The position numbers were made by a program, and so were the translations under genes. Of a stretch of 64,000 nt of DNA, positions 37,420 through 46,623 are shown piece by piece. The first letter of the stretch is position 1. Each line of letters starts with the position of its first letter. Origin of the DNA: Bianquea renquensis (GTDB taxonomy: Bacteria > Bacillota > Clostridia > Lachnospirales > Bianqueaceae); assembly GCF_014384895.1 (NCBI RefSeq), contig NZ_JACRSQ010000002.1, forward strand, positions 186,001-250,000, given 5' to 3'. Below the pieces are notes generated by a model. That model was given only the letters and a program-made list of their open reading frames with translations, was not told the DNA's origin and did not search any database.

Positions 37420-38512
37420 TTATCTTATTGTAGGAGCGGGCCTCTATGGGGCGGTCTTTGCCTACGAGGCCACAAAGCGTGGAAAGCGTTGTCTCGTCAT
37501 CGATAAACGGTCCCACATTGGCGGCAATATCTACACGGAAGAAATAGAGGGCATTCAGGTTCACCGGTATGGTGCCCATATTTTTCATACAAACCAGGAG
37601 GCGATCTGGAGGTATGTCAACCAGTTTGCAACCTTTAACCGATATACCAATTCCCCCATTGCCAATTATAAAGGAGAGATTTATAACTTACCCTTTAACA
37701 TGAACACTTTTCACCAGCTCTGGGGCGTTATCACGCCGGAACAAGCGCAGAAGGTCATTGCCAAGCAGAGAGAGGCCGCCGGAATTGAGGAGCCTACGAA
37801 TCTTGAAGAGCAAGCGATCTCTCTCGTCGGCTCCGATATCTATGAGAAGCTGGTAAAGGGCTACACAGAAAAACAGTGGGGGCGAAGTGCCAGGGAATTG
37901 CCATCTTTTATCATTAAGCGGTTGCCTGTACGGTTTACCTACGACAATAATTATTTTAATGACCGGTATCAGGGCATCCCCATTGGGGGATATACGCAGA
38001 TTGTGGAAAAAATGTTGCAAGGCAGCGAGGTCCTGCTCAATACGAATTTTTTTGACCGGCAGGACGAATTCAGGCAGTGCGCGTCAAACATTGTTTTCAC
38101 AGGCATGATTGACGAGTATTTCCGTTTTCAATGTGGCGTGCTAGAATATCGGAGCCTCCGGTTTGAGCAGGAGATACTGGATATGGAGAATTATCAGGGC
38201 AACGCGGTGGTCAATTATACCGATGCAGAAACTCCGTATACCCGGATTATTGAGCATAAGCACTTTGAATTCGGCGCGCAGCCGAAAACGGTGATCACAA
38301 GGGAGTACTCCAAAGAGTGGAAGGCGGGAGATGAGCCGTACTACCCTGTCAATAATGATCGCAATACCCAGATATACCAGCGCTACAAGGTGTTGGCAGA
38401 CCGAGAACAGAATGTATTGTTTGGGGGGAGATTGGGCACGTACCGGTATTTTGATATGCATCAGATTATCGGCAGCGCGTTAGACGCGGTAAAAAAAGAG
38501 TTCGGCGAGTAA
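37412..38512 (+). CDS. glf: UDP-galactopyranose mutase
   Basis: Flavoenzyme that interconverts UDP-galactopyranose and UDP-galactofuranose, so the module C glycan probably contains galactofuranose. The 366-residue protein has the FAD motif IVGAGLYGAVFA near 5-16, DKRSHIGGNIYTEE near 32-45, HRYGAHIFHTN near 54-64, YTEKQWGR near 155-162, and the C-terminal FGGRLGTYRYFDMHQIIGSA. All are typical of bacterial Glf, and the length is normal. Confidence 0.95.
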   Translation: MYDYLIVGAGLYGAVFAYEATKRGKRCLVIDKRSHIGGNIYTEEIEGIQVHRYGAHIFHTNQEAIWRYVNQFATFNRYTNSPIANYKGEIYNLPFNMNTFHQLWGVITPEQAQKVIAKQREAAGIEEPTNLEEQAISLVGSDIYEKLVKGYTEKQWGRSARELPSFIIKRLPVRFTYDNNYFNDRYQGIPIGGYTQIVEKMLQGSEVLLNTNFFDRQDEFRQCASNIVFTGMIDEYFRFQCGVLEYRSLRFEQEILDMENYQGNAVVNYTDAETPYTRIIEHKHFEFGAQPKTVITREYSKEWKAGDEPYYPVNNDRNTQIYQRYKVLADREQNVLFGGRLGTYRYFDMHQIIGSALDAVKKEFGE

Positions 38513-38524
38513 GGAGATGGTTAT

Positions 38525-39577
38525 ATGCCGATGGTAAGTGTTATCATGCCAGTTTATAAAGTGGAGAAGTTTGTTGGGCGCTGCATCGAGAGTCTTTTGG
38601 GTCAGACATTGACGGATTTTGAATTTTTTGCAGTGGACGATGGGTCGCCTGACCAAAGCGGGGAGATTTGCGATGCGTATGCGCTGAAGGATGCGAGGAT
38701 TCGAGTGATCCACAAAGAAAATGGGGGTGCGCCCAGCGCGCGAAATACAGCGATGGAGCTGGCTACGGGAAAATATCTGTATTTCTTGGATTCGGACGAT
38801 TGGGCGGAGCCAACGATGCTGGAAGATATGGTTACCCTGGCTGAGGCCAACGCCTCCCAGCTGGTGGTTTCAGGATATTTTATTGACACCTACGATGGCG
38901 ATACCAAGATCCATGTGCAGGACAAGAAATGTGAGGATGCGGTGTATCAAAGTGCGGAGCCTTTTCGGCGGGCGGCGTATAAGCTTTTTGATGAGAATCT
39001 GCTATATACCCCCTGGAATAAGTTATATCTCCGCGAGTATGTTATGGAGCACAATATACGCTTTCCTCAGACCTACTGGGACGACTTTCCCTTCAACCTC
39101 ATGGTGATACGGGATATCGAGCGGGTTTCGGTCACGTCCAAACAGTACTATCACTTTCTCCGAGCGAGACAGGAATCGGAGACGGCCATGTACAGACCGG
39201 ATTTATATGAAAAGAGGGAAGAGGAAAATCGCTGGCTCAAGGGGTTGTACCGCTATTGGCATGTTGCGGATCAGGCTAGCTGTGAGATGCTGGCGAGACG
39301 ATATATTGAACGGTTGGTGGGATGCATTGAGAATGTGATGAATCAAAGCTGCACTCTCTCAGGGGCGGAAAAAAGCGATTTGATACGGACCATGCTGCAC
39401 AATCCGGAAGTATCAAAGGCATTAAAGAGAGCAAGGCCGCGGTCAATGGCAATGAAAGGCGCACTGCTTCCCATACGCTGGAAAAGCGTCCCACTTTCAA
39501 AAATTATGGGGAGTTCTATTTCCTTCGTGAAGAGGCATAATACGAAGCTCTTTTCCACTGTGAAAGCCAATCGCTAG
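38525..39577 (+). CDS. Glycosyltransferase family 2
   Basis: A 350-residue GT-A enzyme: VSVIMPVYKVEKFVGRCIES at the N-terminus, VDDGSPDQSGEICD near 38-51, ENGGAPSARNTAME, and YFLDSDDW near 90-97 as the DxD-like site. It follows glf directly and may be a galactofuranosyltransferase, though sequence alone does not show this. Confidence 0.88.
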   Translation: MPMVSVIMPVYKVEKFVGRCIESLLGQTLTDFEFFAVDDGSPDQSGEICDAYALKDARIRVIHKENGGAPSARNTAMELATGKYLYFLDSDDWAEPTMLEDMVTLAEANASQLVVSGYFIDTYDGDTKIHVQDKKCEDAVYQSAEPFRRAAYKLFDENLLYTPWNKLYLREYVMEHNIRFPQTYWDDFPFNLMVIRDIERVSVTSKQYYHFLRARQESETAMYRPDLYEKREEENRWLKGLYRYWHVADQASCEMLARRYIERLVGCIENVMNQSCTLSGAEKSDLIRTMLHNPEVSKALKRARPRSMAMKGALLPIRWKSVPLSKIMGSSISFVKRHNTKLFSTVKANR

Positions 39578-39609
39578 CAGACACGGCATAATACGAGGGA
39601 AGGTTACGG

Positions 39610-41160
39610 ATGAGAAAAGAAAATTCTATAAAAAATATTTCATTTGTTTTAGTTGGGCAAGTTGCAAATCTGATCATTGGCTTTATCACAAGAAAAATCT
39701 TTGTTCTCTTTCTAGCGCGAGAATATCTCGATCTAAATGGCCTTTTTACGAATATCATTTCGGTCCTGTCCCTGGCGGAGCTGGGCATGGGCTCTGCGAT
39801 GGTATTTAGTTTATATGAACCCTTGGCGAAGCGGGATACGCAAAAGATCCAGGCCCTGATGGGCTTTTATTCAAAGGCCTATAAATTGATTGCCCTTGTG
39901 GTACTTGTTGCAGGGATCGCCATATATCCGTTCCTTGATATCTTTATGGGGGCGGAGAAGCCGCAGAATATCGCAAATGTAAATCAATTTTATTTTCTGT
40001 ATCTAGCCAATTCGGTCATATCATATTTATGGGCTTATAAGCGCTCTCTTATCTTAGCAGATCAAAAGAATTATATTTTGGTTTTATATAAGCAGGTTCT
40101 GTATTTTGTGCTGAATGTTGTGCAGGTGTTGCTGCTGATTTTCACAGGAAGCTTTCTTTTTTATATGATGGCGCAGGTCCTCAACACGGTGGTGGAAAAT
40201 CTCCTGGTTTCGCGCAGAGCGGATCAGTTGTATCCATATATTCGTCACAGGCAGGGGATCCCCCTCGATCAGGAGAGCAAGCACAGCATCTTTAAAAATT
40301 TGCGCGCCCTTGTCTACCACAAGATTGGCGATGTGATGATCAGCAGTACCGATAATATTTTGATCTCCATGCTCGTTGGGATGAGCTGGGTTGGACTGTA
40401 CAACAATTATTATATGGTGCTAGGTTCTCTAAATACCATTATTGCACAGATTTTTAGCTCGATTACCGCCACGGTTGGAAACCTCAATGTGAGCGAGGGG
40501 GAGGAGCAATCCTACTGTGTTTTTCAGAGGATCCTATTTGCCAATTTTTGGATGATGGCCTTCTGCACCATCACACTGCTGTTGGAAATACAGCCCTTTG
40601 TGGAGCTTTGGCTTGGGGAGAATTTTTGGCTGCCCGTCTCCACAGTCATCATTTTAGGAATCAAGTTCTATCTGACGGGACTCCGCAAAACGGTTTTAAT
40701 GTTTCGCGATGCCATGGGATTGTTCTGGTATGACCGGTATAAGCCAATTGCAGAGGTCATCCTGAATCTTGTCGCGTCCATCCTGTTGGCGAAGCCCTTT
40801 GGAATCTCCGGTGTATTTGCCGGGACGGTTGTCAGCACTTTGCTGACGAGCTTTTGGATCGAGCCGTATATCCTGTATCGCAGGGGATTTCCCTCGAAAC
40901 CACTGCGGCACTATTTTTATCGCGTGGTCTGCTACACGGGGATTACAGTGCTGTTGGCCCTTTTGACATGGGGGATCTGTAGCCTTTTGCCGGGAAATGG
41001 GATACTCGGCATTGCGGTTCGTTTGCTAACATGCATTTTTGTGCCCAATGGGGTGTTAGCCCTTTGCTTTCACAGAACGGATGCCTTTCAATATTATTGG
41101 AGTATCGCGAAGGGGATTGGTTCAACTGTTTGGAAGAAATGCCATCATAGTCAGGGGTGA
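39610..41160 (+). CDS. Wzx-type flippase (module C)
   Basis: A 516-residue protein with 12-14 membrane helices and the polysaccharide transporter pattern: SIKNISFVLVGQVANLIIGF, then LDLNGLFTNIISVLSLAELG. It is the third flippase of the locus and would export the module C lipid-linked unit. The GT2 gene downstream begins just after its stop, so the pair are probably coupled. Confidence 0.84.
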   Translation: MRKENSIKNISFVLVGQVANLIIGFITRKIFVLFLAREYLDLNGLFTNIISVLSLAELGMGSAMVFSLYEPLAKRDTQKIQALMGFYSKAYKLIALVVLVAGIAIYPFLDIFMGAEKPQNIANVNQFYFLYLANSVISYLWAYKRSLILADQKNYILVLYKQVLYFVLNVVQVLLLIFTGSFLFYMMAQVLNTVVENLLVSRRADQLYPYIRHRQGIPLDQESKHSIFKNLRALVYHKIGDVMISSTDNILISMLVGMSWVGLYNNYYMVLGSLNTIIAQIFSSITATVGNLNVSEGEEQSYCVFQRILFANFWMMAFCTITLLLEIQPFVELWLGENFWLPVSTVIILGIKFYLTGLRKTVLMFRDAMGLFWYDRYKPIAEVILNLVASILLAKPFGISGVFAGTVVSTLLTSFWIEPYILYRRGFPSKPLRHYFYRVVCYTGITVLLALLTWGICSLLPGNGILGIAVRLLTCIFVPNGVLALCFHRTDAFQYYWSIAKGIGSTVWKKCHHSQG

Positions 41161-41165
41161 TCAAA

Positions 41166-42158
41166 TTGAGTATGATTAGCATCATTGTACCGGTGTATAA
41201 TGCCAAGAATTTAAAGATGTGCGTTGAATCGTTGATCCATCAGTCCTATCCCTCCCTGGATATTTTGCTGATTGACGATGGTTCAACGGATGACTCGGGC
41301 GCAATCTGCAACGCCTACCAGGCTGCGGATTCCAGAGTCCGTGTCGTTCACCAGGCAAACGCCGGTGTATCCGCCGCCCGAAATACTGGCTTGCGGCTCG
41401 CGACAAGTCCATATATTATGTTTGTGGATAGCGATGATTCTCTCGAATTAACAGCATGTGAAGAGGTAATGAGAGAGATGAACCGCGAACCTTCGGATCT
41501 TATTATATTCGGCTATTTTCTACACCAGAAACCCACAGCGCAAATTCGGCCGGGGAAGCGGCGCTATGCATCGAAAGGGGAACTGCGCGAAGACTTTTCC
41601 ACTTTGTATGATTCCTATTTGATTCATTGTGTATGGAATAAAGTGTTTGTCCGAGACCGAATTGACAGAGAATTTGATGTGTCGCTTTCCCTGGGTGAGG
41701 ATCTGATATTCGTTTTAGACTATATGAAGAACGCTCAGTCTATACGCTGCATCGATACATGCTATTACCACTATCAGTGGGATAGTCCCTCATCTTTAAC
41801 CATGCGCTATCGAGATGATTATTTTGCCATTGGGAAAAGACTGTATAGAGCAGCCTCCACATTTTGTCAAGATTATATCGGTGAGAATGCTGACAAAACC
41901 GGCCTCTGTAATGTCTTTCTGTGCGATTGTTTTCGCGCGATGCAGAATATGATCTGGTCCTCACCCTTACCTAAAAAGGAAGTGAAACATCGGCTGAGAC
42001 AATGGGTCAGCGACCCGGATGTGGGATATGCGGCAGCGCACGCTGCTTTGAAAAATAGAGAGGGGAAGCTCCTAGCAAGAGCTATCCAGCGCGGGCGTGT
42101 GGAGTCTATATATTGTTTTTATGCAGTGAAGAGATATATCAAGAAGATTAAACGGTAG
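41166..42158 (+). CDS. Glycosyltransferase family 2
   Basis: About 330 residues of GT-A type: ISIIVPVYNAKNLKMCVESL, LIDDGSTDDSGAICN and FVDSDDSLEL motifs are visible. TTG 41166 is the preferred start, because GGTGATC upstream resembles an extended Shine-Dalgarno sequence with fitting spacing; ATG 41172 is nearly as good and changes only two residues. Donor sugar unknown. Confidence 0.86.
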   Translation: MSMISIIVPVYNAKNLKMCVESLIHQSYPSLDILLIDDGSTDDSGAICNAYQAADSRVRVVHQANAGVSAARNTGLRLATSPYIMFVDSDDSLELTACEEVMREMNREPSDLIIFGYFLHQKPTAQIRPGKRRYASKGELREDFSTLYDSYLIHCVWNKVFVRDRIDREFDVSLSLGEDLIFVLDYMKNAQSIRCIDTCYYHYQWDSPSSLTMRYRDDYFAIGKRLYRAASTFCQDYIGENADKTGLCNVFLCDCFRAMQNMIWSSPLPKKEVKHRLRQWVSDPDVGYAAAHAALKNREGKLLARAIQRGRVESIYCFYAVKRYIKKIKR

Positions 42159-42192
42159 CTTGAGCGGATTTGATAAAAACGAGGGACAGCAA

Positions 42193-43608
42193 ATGAATAA
42201 ACCAGAACAATTTAAACGGACGATCGCATTCTTGCTAAACGCATTGATTTTAGTGTCGCTGAGTCTAGTCTATGCCTATATATGGCATGTCAACTACAAT
42301 ACCATCATCATCCAGCCCTTTCTGGGAAAAGGCAATTGGCTTAACATCGCAATCTATCTAGTGCTGCTCTATTTCTTTTCCAGAATCTATGGGGCGAACC
42401 GTGTTGGGTATCTGACGAAGTCGGAGGTCATGTATTCCCAGATTCTGTCCCTTCTCATCGTCAATGTGATCACGTATTTTCAGGTTAGTTTGATTGGGCG
42501 CGGACTGATGGCGGTCCTCCCCTTTATTGTGATGACAGTGGTTCAGGTTGGAATCATCGCAATATGGGTCTTTCTATCCAGTTACCTATACTTTAGCTTG
42601 TATCCGCCCCACAGAACGCTTTTTATCTATGGCAATGAGGCGGGAACAATGCTGGAACACAAAATGAGCACACGATCGGACAAGTTTCGCATTGAAGCGT
42701 CCATCCATATCCGAGAGGGCCTGGAGACAATTCAGAATAGAATTTTGGACTATGATGCGGTTATTATCTGTGACGTGAAGACGCAAGAGCGAAATAAGCT
42801 TTTAAAGTTTTGCTTTGATCATTCAGTCCGCACCTATATCACGCCTAAACTGTCGGATATTATCATCCGTGGCGCTAATACGATGCATCTTTTTGACACT
42901 CCGCTTTTGCTATGCAAAAATATGGGACTTACCTTAGAGCAACGTTTTGTTAAGCGGGCATTGGATCTCATCTTGTCACTGTTGATTCTGATTGTGCTAT
43001 CGCCGGTTATGGCGGTGACAGCGGTCTGCATTAAAGTCTATGACCGGGGGCCCGTCCTGTTTCGTCAAGAGCGGTGCACCATCGACGGCCGAATCTTTAA
43101 GATCTGTAAATTCCGAAGTATGGTCACCAATGCAGAAGAAAAAGGGATCGCACAGTTGGCCACGGAGCATGACAGCCGGATTACACCGGTTGGAAGGGTT
43201 ATCCGCAAATTGCGGATTGATGAGATTCCGCAGCTTTTTAACGTTTTGAGCGGGAACATGAGCTTAGTGGGACCGCGGCCGGAACGGCCGGAGTTTATTG
43301 AGATGTATTCGAAAAAGATTCCAGAATTCTCCTATCGCCTGAAAGTCAAAGGGGGGCTGACCGGGTACGCCCAGATTCTGGGGAAATATAATACGACTGC
43401 TTACGATAAGCTTAAGTTAGATTTGATGTATATCGAGAATTATTCCTTCAGTCTCGACTTAAAACTTTTGCTGATGACGTTTAAAGTCATTTTTCAGAGA
43501 GAGAGCACGGAGGGCTTTTCCGATGTCATTGTCGCGGAGAGGGAAGATGAGGCGCCGGAAGAGCCGGAGACTAAAGAAGAGAAATCCGCCTCCACTGAGA
43601 GGCGTTAA
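42193..43608 (+). CDS. Initiating membrane sugar-phosphate transferase, paralog of the first gene
   Basis: Same family and layout as the protein at 316-1701: N-terminal membrane helices, soluble middle, membrane segment near 265, and the sugar transferase domain (FRSMVTNAE, RIDEIPQLFNVLSGNMSLVG, PRPERPEF, GGLTGYAQILGKYNT). The two can be aligned from end to end. ATG 42193 was chosen because GAGGGA lies just upstream and the resulting MNKPEQFKR matches the start of the paralog; an earlier TTG at 42160 is less likely. The C-terminus has an extra acidic, Glu-rich tail of about 25 residues. Confidence 0.9.
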   Translation: MNKPEQFKRTIAFLLNALILVSLSLVYAYIWHVNYNTIIIQPFLGKGNWLNIAIYLVLLYFFSRIYGANRVGYLTKSEVMYSQILSLLIVNVITYFQVSLIGRGLMAVLPFIVMTVVQVGIIAIWVFLSSYLYFSLYPPHRTLFIYGNEAGTMLEHKMSTRSDKFRIEASIHIREGLETIQNRILDYDAVIICDVKTQERNKLLKFCFDHSVRTYITPKLSDIIIRGANTMHLFDTPLLLCKNMGLTLEQRFVKRALDLILSLLILIVLSPVMAVTAVCIKVYDRGPVLFRQERCTIDGRIFKICKFRSMVTNAEEKGIAQLATEHDSRITPVGRVIRKLRIDEIPQLFNVLSGNMSLVGPRPERPEFIEMYSKKIPEFSYRLKVKGGLTGYAQILGKYNTTAYDKLKLDLMYIENYSFSLDLKLLLMTFKVIFQRESTEGFSDVIVAEREDEAPEEPETKEEKSASTERR

Positions 43609-43624
43609 AGAAAGGGAGAGAGCT

Positions 43625-44476
43625 ATGCAAATTCAGACATTTAATTTATGGAACCCTGGCGAGGCGATCGTGGAGGATCAAACCTCGTCTGCGTACACGC
43701 CCTATCTGGTGGCGTATCTTCAAGAGCCGCTTCGTGGAGAGGAGGAGCGCCGTCCAGCTATCCTGATCTGTCCCGGCGGTGCGTACTGCTTCTGCTCCCC
43801 AAGGGAAGGGGAGCCCATCGCAATGCAATATCTTGCGAGAGGGTACCAGGCTTTTGTGGTATATTACAGCATCGCTCCGTCCAGATTCCCAGCGGCGCTG
43901 AAGGACGCGGCAAAGTCCATGGACATCATTCGCAGCAATGCGGTTCAATGGGGGATCGAGCCGAATTCCATTGTCATCTGTGGTTTCTCCGCCGGTGGAC
44001 ATTTGGCGGCAAGCATGGGAACGATGTGGGATTGTGCAGAACTGAGGGCATGTGGCCTTGGCGGTGAAAAAGTCCGCCCTGACGCCATGATTTTGGCCTA
44101 TCCTGTCATCACAGCAAAGAAGGAGTATGCCCATGAGGGATCATTTGTGGCGCTGTTAGGGGCGGAGGCGATCCAACGGGAGGAAACGCGGAATGCCTTT
44201 TCTCTGGAAACTTGTGTGAATGAGACGACGCCTCCCGCGTTTATTTGGCATACAGCGGAGGACACAAGCGTTCCGCCCATGAATAGTTTATTGTTCGCGC
44301 AGGCGCTCGATCAGTATAAGGTGCCCTATTCACTACATATCTTCCCTAAGGGCTACCACGGACTGTCACTGGCGACAGCTGAGACAGCGGAAGGAGCCCA
44401 GGCAGCTGTTCGGGCGGATGTGGCCACGTGGGTTGAAGAGAGTGATGAATGGTTTCAGGAGAGACGTTCCCTGTAG
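43625..44476 (+). CDS. Alpha/beta hydrolase, acetyl-esterase/carboxylesterase-like
   Basis: About 283 residues with the oxyanion motif ICPGGAYCFCS near 47-57, the nucleophile elbow GFSAGG near 125-130, the acid-containing HTAEDTSVPP near 210 and the catalytic His in FPKGYHGLSLA near 248. This is the layout of BD-FAE/acetyl xylan esterase-like enzymes. ATG 43625 follows GGGAGAG. It lies 16 bp after module C, so it may remove or edit O-acetyl groups on the glycan, but a general esterase is equally possible. A strong terminator follows. Confidence 0.82.
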   Translation: MQIQTFNLWNPGEAIVEDQTSSAYTPYLVAYLQEPLRGEEERRPAILICPGGAYCFCSPREGEPIAMQYLARGYQAFVVYYSIAPSRFPAALKDAAKSMDIIRSNAVQWGIEPNSIVICGFSAGGHLAASMGTMWDCAELRACGLGGEKVRPDAMILAYPVITAKKEYAHEGSFVALLGAEAIQREETRNAFSLETCVNETTPPAFIWHTAEDTSVPPMNSLLFAQALDQYKVPYSLHIFPKGYHGLSLATAETAEGAQAAVRADVATWVEESDEWFQERRSL

Positions 44477-44515
44477 TGGATGTACTGCGCTTCATGTGAA
44501 AAAATCTAGCATTTT

Positions 44516-44542
44516 AAGCCCGTCTGCCGTACGGGCTTTTTT
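44516..44542 (+). terminator. Rho-independent terminator closing the glycan locus
   Basis: AAGCCCGT (44516-44523) pairs with ACGGGCTT (44531-44538), followed by a T-run. It lies 40 bp after the esterase stop and marks the end of the glycan locus. Confidence 0.88.
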
Positions 44543-44569
44543 GTCCTCCTATAGGATTGGGGTGTCTGA

Positions 44570-46464
44570 GCCCTAGGGGGAGAGGGGCTGAGAATGTCCG
44601 CCGGAGAGGAAGTAGCCCCCCAGCCGGCGTGCAAAACCCGAAGGAAGGGCCAAGCCCCACGAGGAAAAGGGCTGAGAATGTCCGCCGGAGAGGAAGCAGC
44701 CCCTCCAGCCGGCGTGCAAAACCTGCGAGGGCAGGGCAGCCCCACGAGGAGAGGGGCTGAGAATGTCCGCCGGAGAGGAAGCAGAGCGCTCCAGCCGGCG
44801 TGCAAAATCCAAGAGGGCAGGGCAGCCCCACGAGGAGAGGGGCTGAGAATGTCCGCCGGAGAGGAAGTAGAGCGCCCTAGCCGGCGTGCAAAATCCGAAG
44901 GAAGGGCCGAGCCCCACGAGGAAAAGGGTTGAGAATGTCCGCCGGCGAGGAAGCAGAGCGCTCCAGCCGGCGTGCAAAATCCGAAGGAAGGGCCGAGCCC
45001 CACGAGGAGAGGGGCTGAGAATGTCCGCCGGAGAGGAAGCAGAGCGCCCTAGCCGGCGTGCAAAATCCAAGAGGGCAGGGCAGCCCCACGAGGAAAGGGG
45101 CTGAAAATGTCCGCCGGAGAGGAAGCAGAGCGCCCTAGCCGGCGTGCAAAATCCAAGAGGGCAGGGCAGCCCCACGAGGAAAGGGGCTGAAAATGTCCGC
45201 CGGTGAGGAAGTAGAGCGCTCCAGCCGGCGTGCAAAATCCGAAGGAAGGGCCGAGCCCCACGAGGAGAAGGGCTGAGAAAGCCCGCCGGAGAGGAAGCAG
45301 CCCCCCCCAACCGGCGTGCAAAATCCGAAGGAAGGGCCGAGCCCCACGAGGAAAAGGGCTGAGAAAGCCCGCCGGAGAGGAAGCAGCCCCCCAGCCGGCG
45401 TGCAAAATTCAAGAAGGCAGGGCCGAGCCCCACGAGGAAAAGGGCTGAGAATGTCCGCCGGCAAGGAAGTAGCCCCCCGCCGGCGTGCAAAATCCGAAGA
45501 AAGGGCCGAGCCCCACGAGGAGAAGGGCTGAGAATGTCCGCCGGTGAGGAAGCAGAGCGCCCTAGCCGGCGTGCAAAACCTGCGAGGGCAGGGCAGCCCC
45601 ACGAGGAGAGGGGCTGAAAATGTCCGCCGGTGAGGAAGCAGAGCGCTCCAGCCGGCGTGCAAAACCTGTGAGGGCAGGGTTGAACCACGGGGAGAGAGGC
45701 TGAGAATGTCCGCCGGTGAGGAAGTAGCGCGCCCCAGCCGGCGTGCAAAACCTGCGAGGGCAGGGTAGCCCCACGAGGAGAGGGGCTGAGAATGCCCGCC
45801 GGAGAGGAAGCAGAGCGCCCCAGCCGGCGTGCAAAATTCAAGAAGGCAGGGCAACCCCACGGGGAGAGGGGCTGAGAATGCCCGCCGGAGAGGAAGCAGA
45901 GCGCCCCAGCCGGCGTGCAAAACCTGCGAGGGCAGGGCTGAACCACGGAGAGAGGAGCTGAGAATGCCCGCCGGTGAGGAAGTAGACACCTCCAGCCGGC
46001 GTGCAAAATCCAAGAGGGGAGGGCTGAACCACGAGGAGAGGGGTTGAAAATGTCCGCCGGTGAGGAAGTAGCCCCCCCGCCGGCGTGCAAAATCCAAGAG
46101 GGCAGGGCTGAACCACGAGGAGAGGGGTTGAGAATGCCCGCCGGTGAGGAAGCACCCCCCAGCCGGCGTGCAAAATCCGAAGGAGGGGCCGAGCCCCACG
46201 GGGAAAGGGGTTGAGAATGCCCGCCGGTGAGGAAGTAGCCCCCTCCAGCCGGCGTGCAAAATTCGAAGGAGGGGCCGAGCCCCACGGGGAAAGGGGCTGA
46301 AAATGTCCGCCGGTGAGGAAGTAGCCCCCCAGCCGGCGTGCAAAATTCAAGAAGGCAGGGCTGACCCACGGAGAGAAGGGCTGAGAAAGCCCGCCGGTGA
46401 GGAAGTAGCCCCCCCCAGCCGGCGTGCAAAATCCAAGAGGGCAGGGCTGAACCACGGGGAGAGG
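44570..46464. repeat. Tandem array of 22 approximately 86-bp GC-rich units
   Basis: Twenty-two head-to-tail copies (83-86 bp each) fill the space between the glycan locus and the GDPD gene. Every unit has CGCCGG and CCGGCG about 20 bp apart and, in most units, a second pair such as AGCCCC/GGGGCT around ACGAGGAGA. Between these lie interchangeable segments (CCGAAGGAAGGGCC, CCTGCGAGGGCAGGG, TTCAAGAAGGCAGGG types), so units are mosaics. Because 86 is not a multiple of three, long minus-strand frames run through the array by chance; I see no believable protein. Function unknown. Confidence 0.92.
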
Positions 46465-46513
46465 CATTGTCACACGATATTAATATAAAAAACTGCCCAA
46501 AACCGTTCAAATA

Positions 46514-46522
46514 TGATATAAT
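46514..46522 (+). promoter_or_regulatory. Candidate extended -10 promoter for the GDPD gene
   Basis: TGATATAAT has TG one base before TATAAT (46517-46522). No good -35 hexamer is visible at the usual distance. It lies between the repeat array and the next gene, about 100 bp upstream of its start. Confidence 0.5.
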
Positions 46523-46623
46523 ATCAACGTAAACAGGGAGCAGTATGCAACCAGAGGCAGACGATTCTTTGCCATCATCGACAGGAAAGAAAAACAAGCG
46601 TTAAAAGCCAGGAGGGTATGACA

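Noticed and set aside
44570..46464. CRISPR array
   Set aside because: Whole 86-bp units are repeated with scattered changes; there are no unique spacers of constant length between short identical repeats, and no cas genes nearby.
44573..46597. A 674-codon minus-strand open frame across the repeat array
   Set aside because: It starts at a TTG without a clear ribosome binding site and exists because the repeated unit lacks stops in every minus frame. The 86-bp period shifts the frame each copy, so the translation is not a true protein repeat. Kept only as a low-score finding.
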